From Mojavia pulchra JT2-VF2 (GTDB lineage: Bacteria > Cyanobacteriota > Cyanobacteriia > Cyanobacteriales > Nostocaceae), in contig JAHHHN010000035.1 in NCBI GenBank assembly GCA_019359325.1, positions 1-49,203 on the forward strand: a stretch of DNA of 49,203 nucleotides, in the 5' to 3' direction. Positions 41,134-49,203 of this stretch are shown here, in pieces. Each line of letters starts with the position of its first letter. Positions within the stretch are counted from its first letter, which is position 1. Made by a program: the position numbers and the translations under genes. Under the pieces are notes generated by a model, which saw only the letters and a program-made list of their open reading frames with translations, was not told the origin of the DNA and ran no database searches.

Positions 41134-44100
41134 CTATCGAGTTACAGTGACAATAATTTCTGTTCCTTGCCCAGGTTGACTCTTAATTGTCAGCTGTCCT
41201 CCAATGTATTCTGCACGCTCGCTCATTCCCAGCAATCCAAATCCGCCAACTCTTGGGATGCTACCAACCCCGAAGCCCCTTCCATCGTCTTTAACACACA
41301 AGATGCATTGTGTATTTTCATACACTAACTCCACACGAACTTCGCAAGCATCAGCGTATTTTACGGCATTGGTTAATGCTTCCTGTCCAATCCGTAGTAA
41401 GTTATTCTCAACCTCGGCAAGCATTGGATAGGCTGTGCCTTTAATTTTGTAGATAATAGCGGTATCGGCAGCAGATCTCATCTGAGCTACTAGGCGAGAA
41501 AGGGCGCTATGTAAACTGCCATCTTCTAATAGCTGGGGACGGAGTGCTACCACTGAACGACGGGCCTCGGCAAGCCCGGCTCGTGCCAATTCATCGATCA
41601 TTTCCAGATGTGCCTGTGTCGCTTCTAAATCATCTGTTAGCACTTGTGTCGCCGCCCCAACATTCAGTAGAATCCCAGTGAAAGCTTGTGCTAAAGTGTC
41701 GTGAATTTCTCGCGCCATGCGGTTGCGTTCTTCCAGAATTGAGGCTTCTTCGGCGCGTTTGCGTTCACGCAGTGCAGCGTTTCGCTGTTCGCCAATGTCT
41801 GTGATCAGACCATAGAATCCTCTGACTTGAGCATTGGAATCAAAATCTGGAATGAAGGTAGCACTAATATGCTTTTTGCCAAGCGGATAGGGAATTTCTG
41901 CTTCATAGTTTGTTAGCTGCCCTCCCAGCGCTCGATTGATGTAGGGTTCCACAATGTGATAAGCTGGCTCACCCAAAAGTTCAGAGACAGATTTACCCAG
42001 AATCTCATCTCGCTGACAGTTAAACCACATCTCATAGGTGCGGTTGACAAAGCGATAGCGTTGATTGGTATCCACATAACTGATGCAAACTGGAAGAGCG
42101 TCGGTAATTAGTCGCAATTCCTGTTCTCGATAACGTAGTGCGGCTTCGCTTTCCTGTAAAGCTACCGTCCGTTCTGCAACCTGTTGCTCTAAGGTGCGGT
42201 TGTAATCGGCTAACAGTTTTTCCGCTTGCTTGCGTTCGGTTATATCTTGACAAGCGGTAATAGCGTAGGCAATCTTTCCCGTTTTATCAAACACAGGTGT
42301 ACTGGAAATTTGTACAAGAATGGTTTTATCTGATAGACGAACTTCTATATCGTCTACAGTAACCGTCTCCCCTGCCAGAGACCGAAAAATGGGCAGTTGG
42401 TCAGTAGGATATAATTGATTAGTTCCAGCTTTATAAACTTGATAGATTTCAGAGATTTGCTCAGGTGGGGCTTCCGTTAGGAGATCAGCTTTATCTGTTA
42501 ACTGATAGGTTGCCCGATTAGCATAAGTAATGTGTCCCGTAGAAGTATGGACAGTAACTCCAATCGGCATTGCATCAATAAATTGTATAAGACGGCTTTC
42601 CCGTTCCTTCACTTCAGCATAAAGTTTGGCATTGGTAATGGCGATCGCAGCTTGTCCTGATAAAAGCTGTAGCATCTTGATGCGATCGCTACTAAAAGCT
42701 CCAGTCGATAGATTATTTTCTAAATACACAAGGCCAGTTATTTTGCCTTGATCAAAGAGCGGCGCACATAGAATCGACTGAGGTTGATGCTTTTTAATGT
42801 AAGGATCAAGCATAAATTTGCCCTCACGGGTTGCATCATTCAATACTACGCTTTCTCTTGTGCGAATAACATAGTTAATAATGGCTGTGGGAAGGCAACT
42901 AGCCATTGAAAGCGACGGCATTATATTGATGGTGCAAGTGTTCTCACCCAGATCGAAATTCATTTTACAAGTAACTTCAATTTTCCATTCTCCAGCTTCT
43001 TGTAAAATTAAAATTCCTGTTTGTGCGCCAGTATTCTCGATTAAGATCTTCATTAAGGAATGGAGCAAATGATCCAGTTCAATTTCGCTTGAAATTGCCT
43101 GAGATGCTTTCATCACCGTCACTAAATCGAAAGGAATGTCTGAGTGATTAGAGGTGTTTCCAGAAGTCGTGCGAAGTGACGTGGAAGCCCTACCTGATGA
43201 TTGAGAAAAAAATTGTGGATAGCGAATTTCCAAATCCTTTACTTTTGCAGTGGCTCCCCAGCGTTCATAGCAGTAGTGAGCTTCTTTCATATAGGTTTGG
43301 GCAAACTTTTTCCTACCACGAGATAGGTAAAAGTTCGCGGCTAATTCATAGGCTAATGCTTCTTCTTGCAAATACTCATTGTCTGTAGCACTTTGAATTG
43401 CTTGTTCATAGAACTCTTCTGCTTCCAATAACTGACCCAAAACTCTTGCTGTTTCGGCTTGCAATAAATAATATTTATGCAAATAGTTCATGGGCGCGTA
43501 ATCTGCCCATTGCTTCATTTTCTCTAGACTTTCCACAATTTTCTCTAAACTTTCTGCTTGTACCTGAGCGTTGTTTTCCAGATAGGTTGCAAGTCTTGTC
43601 AGAGAAGCATAGAAGTAGTACAAAGGAACTAGCGTTGCGGACGTGGCGCAGGCTACATAAGATTCCGCTATTACTAAGGTTTCAAATGCTTGAGCATATT
43701 CGTAAAATAGATAACATAGGAAAAGTTTATTTAGATAGACAACAAAGATAATAGTTCCATCATTTACGGCTTTATGCTGGGGCAATCCATTTTCCTCATT
43801 GTATGCTTCGCCAATTAAACGGGTTGGATTGACCGAACGTCCCATCAAATTTAAGACAGATTGGCGAAATACTTGAGTTGCAGTGAGTGCCACTCCTTGT
43901 TTGAGTTGATAGATTACTTCTTTGTATTTTGCCATCTCACGTTTAGCTTCCACGAGTTCTTTTCCAAGGAGAAAGGATTGGAAGCAGTAATTATAAGCAC
44001 AATAAGCGGCAAATTCTAAATCTCCAGTTTCCAGCCCGTTTTGATAGCCTTCTAGTAATGGTTTCAATAGAACTCTTGCGTGTTCTTTCCAGTGGATGAT

Positions 44101-47100
44101 GAAGGTATAAACGGTCAACAGTGTTCTAGCTCTAAGTGCATGGGTATTCAGCTTTGACAACAGGCTTAAAGCCAACTGCCCAAATTGATAGCCAAACTCA
44201 ATGTCACCGACCATTCCACAAAGAATTAATCCGAAGCTGGCATACGCAAAGGGAGATACAGACGCATTGCCATATTGGATGGACAAATTAACTTGTTTAG
44301 ATACAAGTAGAGGCATCAAAATAGGAGCAGTGCTATAAGCAGCAATTGTGATGCTAGACAGAATTTGCATTGCCGCCAACTTCTCTGGATTAGTCATTTG
44401 GGGCAAATGGCTTAAGTTCTCAATCGGTTTTTTATCTAAACGGGATTTAATTGCGTCAAGTTCACGTTGAACATCTGACTGAGTTGGTTTTTCGGGAAAA
44501 CTAATCCCAAATTGCTGTAAAACTTGCAACGCAGTATTGATTGCTTTCAACTGCTCACCTTGCGCCATGTTAGCCTGAATTTTGACTTTGTAAACTTTTA
44601 CGCTATCGAGAACCGTTTTGGCTTCTTGTAGAACGACTCTTGCCCACTGTTCTACATCTTCAAATTCACCACATAAATACGCGATTTCTGTTGTTTCTAC
44701 ATATAAATCTAATGTCAGATCATAGTTTGTTTGCCAGCTTAAAGTTGCTAGCCATTTTCTACTTGTAGCTAAATATTTTTTCGCCACAGTATAGGCGATC
44801 GCTCCTTTTGCTTTCTGACCTGCCAATAGATTCAGTTTGGCAATTTCATTACGTTCTGCTTGATCTGTAACAAACTCAATTCCCTGATTGAGATGATCGA
44901 CAATTTCAAATAATCGATCTGGTAGCCGATCGCCCAAAGTTTTTTCTAGTAAATTGCGACCGATTTGCAGATGAACATTTTGTTTTTGCGCCTCATCAAT
45001 TAAGGCGTAGGCGGCTTGTTGAACGCGATCGTGTAAAAACCTATACTTTTGAATTAACAAATCCTTGTCTAATTCAGATATAGGTTGAATGAACCCATCT
45101 TGAATGGCCGTTAGTAAATCTACGAAAATCGTTTTAGGAGTTTTATTACAAATAATTGATAAAGTATTTAAGTTAAATTCAGCCCCGATACAAGCGGCTA
45201 AACGAAGAATTTGCTGTGTAAGTTCTGGTAGTTTCTTTAACTTACGAAGCATTAACTCCACAACATTATCGGTGATATCTTGGGATTGAATTTGAGCGAT
45301 GTTCCATTGCCAGTTTAAGTTTTCATAATCAAATGTCAACAAATTTTCGCTATACAGCATTCTCAAAAATTCACTAGCAAAGAAAGGATTACCACCAGTT
45401 TTATGCAGCACTAACTCAGCTAAGGAACGAACGGTGTCTGCATTCTGATGTAGCGTCTGGGCAATCAACTGATTCAATGGCTCAAGGGTTAAGGGTGCTA
45501 GAATAATCTCCCTAAGCACTGCTCCTTGTTTTTGCAGCCTTTCCAATGTTAATACTAGTGGATGTGTCGAGTTCACTTCATTATCTCGATAGGCTCCAAT
45601 TAAAAATAAGAATTGGGTTTCTTCATCAAGCAACATCAACTCAATTAATTTAAGTGTTGCTAAGTCCATCCACTGCAAATCATCTAAAAAGATAACAAGA
45701 GGGTGTGATTCTGAACAAAACACCCGCACAAACTTTCCAAAGATTAGATGAAAGCGATTTTGAGATTCAGTTGCTCCAACGGACGGTACAGGTGGCTGCT
45801 TGCCAATAATTAACTCAACTTCAGGGATTACATCAATGATGATTTGTCCGTTGGTTCCCAAAGCTGTTAGAAGGTACGCTCGCCATTGCAACAACTGCTC
45901 ATCTGGTTCACTCAGCAGTTGCTGCACCAGTTTTCGTAACGCATCGACGAGCGCGCTGTAGGGAATATTGCGCTGCAACTGGTCAAACTTCCCAGAGATA
46001 AAATAGCCGCGCTTTTGGGTAATTGGTTTATAGATTTCCTGCACTAAGGTTGATTTACCAATTCCTGCGTAGCCCGACACTAGCATCATTTCTACTTTAA
46101 ATTGAGAATTTCCTATGCTTTCCTCTTCTCGGCAAGCTTTGCCAACATTTGCTGTTCCTGCCACTCTGTCAAACGCCGCCAATAATGCTTCAATTTCTGC
46201 TTCGCGCCCATATAGTTTTTCGGGAATTTGAAACTGACCCGAAACGTCTTGAAAACCTAATTGAATGCAATTAATTTGCCCTGTTTCTATCAGTTGGTTA
46301 GCACAGCTTTCTAAATCCGCTTTGATACCCCTAGCACTTTGATAACGATCCTCGGCATTTTTCGCCATCAATTTCATAATGATCTCTGAAACTGGTTTAT
46401 GAATCGTTTCATTCAGTTGGTGAGGCGGTATAGGCTGTTTGGCAATATGACAATGGACTAGCTCAAGTATGTCCGTTGTTGGAAACGGCAACTGTCCAGT
46501 CAGCAGTTCGTAAAATGTTACACCCAGCGAGTAAAAATCGGTGCGGTAATCAACTAAGCGGTTCATCCGCCCTGTTTGCTCTGGAGATAGATAAGCAGGT
46601 GTTCCTTCTAAACCATGCGGGCTTTTGAAAGTTGGATTAGTACGGCTAAATCGGGTGGCTATGCCAAAGTCAATAATTTTTACAACCCCAGTATCTAGGT
46701 TGAGGACGATATTTCCAGGGTTGATGTCCTTATGAATAACATTGGCTGTATGGATGTTGCTCAGAATCTCTGTGATATTGATTGCCAGTGGTAGAAAAGT
46801 CGATAAAGGTATAGGGCTGAAGTTTGATCGCTTATACATCCATTGCTCTAAAGATTCTCCACCAAAGTCTTCTAAGAGCATGACAAGAGTGCGTTGATAC
46901 TCCTGCTGGCTATATGCCTTGACAATTCCTTCTAGATTTAGGAGACGAGTAATTTCATATTCCTGTCTGTAGCGAATTAGTTCTTGGGTAGAAGGATAAT
47001 CTTGCTTAAGTAATTTTACAACTACCGCTAAATTATCTTGCGCTCTGATCCCTCGATACACCAAAGAGGCTGAACTCTCATAGATTTTGCTTTGGATCGT

Positions 47101-47121
47101 AACTCCAGGCAGGGCGATCAT
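41134..47121 (-). CDS. Trifunctional Ser/Thr kinase - AAA ATPase - GAF/PAS - histidine kinase
   Basis: A single protein of 1995 residues. 1-280: Ser/Thr kinase with Lys36, HKDINPGN (catalytic Asp132) and DFG (151-153). About 300-650: ATPase with Walker A GYAGIGKSTLV (350-360), followed by a long helical repeat region. About 1335-1495: GAF domain. About 1500-1610 and 1665-1785: PAS domains, with a coiled-coil between them. C-terminus: HisKA_3 phospho-acceptor His1807 (AREIHDTLAQAFTG), N-box NAVKYA (~1917) and G-box DDGRGFG (~1945). The type is known in filamentous cyanobacteria and fungi as a signal integrator. GAG lies in the leader before ATG 47121. The response regulator follows. The signal is unknown. 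Confidence 0.95.
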   Translation of the reverse strand: MIALPGVTIQSKIYESSASLVYRGIRAQDNLAVVVKLLKQDYPSTQELIRYRQEYEITRLLNLEGIVKAYSQQEYQRTLVMLLEDFGGESLEQWMYKRSNFSPIPLSTFLPLAINITEILSNIHTANVIHKDINPGNIVLNLDTGVVKIIDFGIATRFSRTNPTFKSPHGLEGTPAYLSPEQTGRMNRLVDYRTDFYSLGVTFYELLTGQLPFPTTDILELVHCHIAKQPIPPHQLNETIHKPVSEIIMKLMAKNAEDRYQSARGIKADLESCANQLIETGQINCIQLGFQDVSGQFQIPEKLYGREAEIEALLAAFDRVAGTANVGKACREEESIGNSQFKVEMMLVSGYAGIGKSTLVQEIYKPITQKRGYFISGKFDQLQRNIPYSALVDALRKLVQQLLSEPDEQLLQWRAYLLTALGTNGQIIIDVIPEVELIIGKQPPVPSVGATESQNRFHLIFGKFVRVFCSESHPLVIFLDDLQWMDLATLKLIELMLLDEETQFLFLIGAYRDNEVNSTHPLVLTLERLQKQGAVLREIILAPLTLEPLNQLIAQTLHQNADTVRSLAELVLHKTGGNPFFASEFLRMLYSENLLTFDYENLNWQWNIAQIQSQDITDNVVELMLRKLKKLPELTQQILRLAACIGAEFNLNTLSIICNKTPKTIFVDLLTAIQDGFIQPISELDKDLLIQKYRFLHDRVQQAAYALIDEAQKQNVHLQIGRNLLEKTLGDRLPDRLFEIVDHLNQGIEFVTDQAERNEIAKLNLLAGQKAKGAIAYTVAKKYLATSRKWLATLSWQTNYDLTLDLYVETTEIAYLCGEFEDVEQWARVVLQEAKTVLDSVKVYKVKIQANMAQGEQLKAINTALQVLQQFGISFPEKPTQSDVQRELDAIKSRLDKKPIENLSHLPQMTNPEKLAAMQILSSITIAAYSTAPILMPLLVSKQVNLSIQYGNASVSPFAYASFGLILCGMVGDIEFGYQFGQLALSLLSKLNTHALRARTLLTVYTFIIHWKEHARVLLKPLLEGYQNGLETGDLEFAAYCAYNYCFQSFLLGKELVEAKREMAKYKEVIYQLKQGVALTATQVFRQSVLNLMGRSVNPTRLIGEAYNEENGLPQHKAVNDGTIIFVVYLNKLFLCYLFYEYAQAFETLVIAESYVACATSATLVPLYYFYASLTRLATYLENNAQVQAESLEKIVESLEKMKQWADYAPMNYLHKYYLLQAETARVLGQLLEAEEFYEQAIQSATDNEYLQEEALAYELAANFYLSRGRKKFAQTYMKEAHYCYERWGATAKVKDLEIRYPQFFSQSSGRASTSLRTTSGNTSNHSDIPFDLVTVMKASQAISSEIELDHLLHSLMKILIENTGAQTGILILQEAGEWKIEVTCKMNFDLGENTCTINIMPSLSMASCLPTAIINYVIRTRESVVLNDATREGKFMLDPYIKKHQPQSILCAPLFDQGKITGLVYLENNLSTGAFSSDRIKMLQLLSGQAAIAITNAKLYAEVKERESRLIQFIDAMPIGVTVHTSTGHITYANRATYQLTDKADLLTEAPPEQISEIYQVYKAGTNQLYPTDQLPIFRSLAGETVTVDDIEVRLSDKTILVQISSTPVFDKTGKIAYAITACQDITERKQAEKLLADYNRTLEQQVAERTVALQESEAALRYREQELRLITDALPVCISYVDTNQRYRFVNRTYEMWFNCQRDEILGKSVSELLGEPAYHIVEPYINRALGGQLTNYEAEIPYPLGKKHISATFIPDFDSNAQVRGFYGLITDIGEQRNAALRERKRAEEASILEERNRMAREIHDTLAQAFTGILLNVGAATQVLTDDLEATQAHLEMIDELARAGLAEARRSVVALRPQLLEDGSLHSALSRLVAQMRSAADTAIIYKIKGTAYPMLAEVENNLLRIGQEALTNAVKYADACEVRVELVYENTQCILCVKDDGRGFGVGSIPRVGGFGLLGMSERAEYIGGQLTIKSQPGQGTEIIVTVTR

Positions 47122-47714
47122 ATAACTCTTTTCCCGTGAGCATCATCAGCCGTATCACCTAATTATTCCACATTATGCAAGTGCGCTCGTCAATGCAGAT
47201 TTTTAAACACGAGTATTAAAAGTTTTCTAAATATTTTATTGTTCCTTAAATTGCCTTGGCTTACATCATCTGCCGATATCAGCTTCTATTCCACCTTTCA
47301 TATACCTATGTTTTAGATGAGCTTCAGAGTTATTGCCGTTAATCGTGCCAAAAGTATCTTTAGTAATTGTGATAAAAAGCACTTACAAAATTGTCTGAAA
47401 TATTTATTATTTTTTAACTTTCAAAATATATTATAAAATTTGATACAGTTGTAATTATTGCTACTCATTCTTCTTCACCAGTAACCTATTCACTGCAACA
47501 ATTCTCCACTGCGGAAACTTCACTATCAGCTTTTTAATTACAATCCTTTAAGCTGGGTCATTGTCTTAGTATCCCAGCAGAAAATCTACAAGAGTATTTT
47601 TGCTTAATCTTTCTGTCATATTGAGTTTCTTCATTCGCTAGAGTCACGCCTTAGACTATGCAGCGATCTAATCACTCGATGATTGATTTCAGCATTTTGA
47701 GGAGATGCAGAACC
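47122..47714. other. Non-coding gap upstream of the giant kinase
   Basis: 593 AT-rich bases without a credible gene (for example TATATTATAAAATTTGATAC around 47427). The part nearest the kinase should hold its promoter; no HIP1 site or strong repeat was seen. The far end is the 3' side of the frameshifted gene at 47715. Confidence 0.65.
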
Positions 47715-48701
47715 TTACTCCTGTACCGGAAACCGCCTCATCATCTCCACAACCGCAACCGCCTCACCATCAACCGTATACACAACCCCACCCGACATCG
47801 CCAGCACGATCCGCTGCCGCCGCGCCCACTCAAACCAAGCACTAACATCTGCGGTAACAGTATTCTTGCCCTTAGCCCCACTCTTGCAGGAATTAATAAA
47901 CAGTCCAGTCGGGTTATCACACCAGCCTTCGGCGATCGCATCCTTCACCCGTGCTACATTATCCCAATGCTTCTTGACCACGCCCAAACAAGGCTGAGGA
48001 TTAATCCGCAACCGCCTCAACTCATTACAAACCTCCGCAATTTCCTGCTTAGGCACATTTAAATCAGCTTCAACCGCCCCGGAAAAAGTGTCCTCATGAT
48101 GGTCTTCCACGCCCGTTGAGTCATTCAGTTCTTGTTCATCAACGAAGCGAAGGGTCTGGGGTAACTCTGATTCTGGGGTTAGACAAACCAATTCGCGTTC
48201 ATAGTCCGAAATCTCGGTTTCTTCCACTTCACTTTTTTCTTCCTCAGCAGCATGATGTTGTGAAGAGAACTCTTTAGGAGTGAACTCTTTGATATCATCT
48301 ACTGGAACTGAGCAACTCGATATGTTAAGAGGACTCACATCGATCTGCTGATGCGTGGCAAATGCGATTCCATAAAGCTTCGACATTCTCCAGGTTGACA
48401 GTAAACCAGTTCGCCTGATACCAAGTCTTTTGACTATGACGGCAGACATCGATTAGCTCGAAATTCCTCAAGTTAGCGATCGCCCGCCTAATTGTAGAGA
48501 TTTTGAGAAACGGCAGTGTTTGCCCCCAGTCCTGGAGCGTCTTCCACTCACCAACGCCGCCCGTCAGCTTTAATATGCTTGGAGATTTGACAATAGTAAT
48601 GAATCTGCTGGAGTATTACCGCTTCTTCTAAACCAATCTCTGCGGCCAGTAATGGTGGAACCAGCAGAGGTGATTCTGGAGTAATTAGTTTACTGCTCAT
48701 A
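47715..48701 (-). pseudogene. Frameshifted wHTH plasmid replication/regulatory protein
   Basis: From ATG 48701 the frame reads LITPESPLLVPPLLAAEIGL and VILQQIHYYCQISKHIK, then DGRRW, then stops at 48548-48550. One frame over, GEWKTLQDWGQTLPFLKIST, IRRAIANLRNFELIDV and NWFTVNLENVEALWNRI continue the same winged-helix domain. A second shift near 48345-48375 returns to the first frame, which stays open to 47715 (NISSCSVPVDDIKEFTPKE ... HWDNVARVKDAIAEGWCDNP and DVSAWFEWARR). The family (IHYW...RRW...EW...TIRR) is a known plasmid/phage replication-associated wHTH type. Two compensating shifts suggest a broken gene, or sequencing errors. Confidence 0.72.
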
Positions 48702-48715
48702 CTTTTACCCAATGT

Positions 48716-49203
48716 CTAAAACGGCATATCTTTTTGTTCTTCAACGGAAGCTTGCGACCAAAATTCCCTGAGCTTTTGGAGCTTCGCGGCCTGAAATTGC
48801 TGTTTCTCTTCTGGCGACACTTCACCAATCAACTGTTCAACCTCAGCCCGTTGCCGTTCCTTCATCTGCTCAACAGTGGTAGCAGGTAGGGCCAATGGTT
48901 GGTTCTCTTGGGACGGTCGGAAGTTGCGACGACGGTACAAGAACCGGAAGTGGCGTTTGTCCTGCGAAGGAAGCGATCTCCAAACTTCGGCATCCCAGCC
49001 GGGAGGCATGAACTCTGCTGATGGGGGCAGTAGGTTCTGGATTTGGGCTTGGAGTTCGGCAATCGCCTGTTGCATTGCAGGGATAGTCTCAAGTAATGCT
49101 AACTGCTGAGTGCTAAATGATTGTGGTGAGTACTCAGTCTGTGACCAAATGAACACCCTTAGCCCTGCCCTAGCAACCATCCGATAATTATTGACAGCAA
49201 TCT
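48716..49203 (-). CDS. Partial antirepressor-like gene sharing the DinD-protein C-terminal module; 5' end beyond the right edge
   Basis: The frame is open to the window edge (IAVNNYRMVARAGLRVFIWS...), so the start is missing; ATG 49180 is only an internal Met. A helical linker (AMQQAIAELQAQIQNLLPPS) leads to WDAEVWRSLPSQDKRHFR, RRRNFRPS and LIGEVSPEEKQQF, the same ~95-residue module that ends the DinD/BRO-like protein at 4141-4914. It lies 14 bases upstream of the frameshifted gene on the same strand. An antirepressor or regulatory role is inferred from the shared module. Confidence 0.7.
   Translation of the reverse strand, partial: IAVNNYRMVARAGLRVFIWSQTEYSPQSFSTQQLALLETIPAMQQAIAELQAQIQNLLPPSAEFMPPGWDAEVWRSLPSQDKRHFRFLYRRRNFRPSQENQPLALPATTVEQMKERQRAEVEQLIGEVSPEEKQQFQAAKLQKLREFWSQASVEEQKDMPF

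Noticed and set aside
43398-43751. Plus-strand 117-residue frame inside the kinase gene
   Set aside because: It lies wholly within the well-supported 1995-residue frame and has no recognisable features.
47658-48062. Plus-strand 134-residue frame
   Set aside because: Arg/His/Pro-rich shadow of the conserved minus-strand gene part (HWDNVARVKDAIAEGWCDNP).
1-49203. tRNA, rRNA or riboswitch
   Set aside because: No cloverleaf-like sequence, rRNA segment or known riboswitch core was recognised by eye; small RNAs cannot be excluded without covariance searches.

Overview
The window comes from a filamentous, Nostoc-like cyanobacterium. GCGATCGC (HIP1) octamers are frequent, short dispersed repeats are abundant, and the protein families are typical of that group: an SLH-type porin, a giant trifunctional kinase and a DUF7219-like protein. 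A CyRepA1-like replication protein with a DUF3854-type TOPRIM motif runs off the left edge, and plasmid-type antirepressor genes lie at both ends. I therefore infer a large plasmid or an integrated plasmid. No structural phage genes, intact transposases or RNA genes were seen.

Left region (1-11.2 kb): a leftward series of accessory genes (replication protein, AlkB-type dioxygenase, DinD/BRO-like and KilA-N proteins, a helix-turn-helix protein coupled to a DUF1392-like protein, and several unknowns). It leads into 'block A' (7.7-11.2 kb): four leftward unknown genes, a divergent operator region, then a rightward HTH repressor-like gene and a ParB-like gene. 'Block B' (22.2-25.5 kb) repeats this layout. 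The outer genes are close paralogues, but the HTH gene and the operator have been replaced by unrelated versions. Two more degraded pieces of the ParB-like gene lie at 18.2 and 26.4 kb.

Middle region (11.3-22.1 kb): an ArsR-family regulator heads a pstS-pstC-pstA-pstB phosphate uptake operon. It is followed by a 690-base region with clustered inverted/direct sites, a dual-specificity phosphatase, small conserved genes, a MITE-like element, a sulfate-binding-protein fragment, a class-3-type lipase, and a flavin amine-oxidase-like protein. In that last protein the C-terminal half precedes the N-terminal half, so it looks circularly permuted or fused head to tail.

Right region (25.6-47.1 kb): a glyoxalase-like protein, then a long leftward set of enzymes and envelope proteins: a GDSL esterase, an ABM monooxygenase with membrane segments, a porin, two isochorismatase-like hydrolases, a Gfo/Idh oxidoreductase, a quinone reductase, a SnoaL-like protein, alpha/beta hydrolases, a cupin, an amine oxidase and a DsbA-like protein. 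At their upstream end sit a NarL-type response regulator and a 1995-residue Ser/Thr kinase-ATPase-GAF-PAS-histidine kinase, the obvious candidate control system. The right edge (47.7-49.2 kb) returns to plasmid-type genes: a frameshifted wHTH replication-like gene and a partial gene whose C-terminal module matches the DinD-like protein at 4.1 kb.
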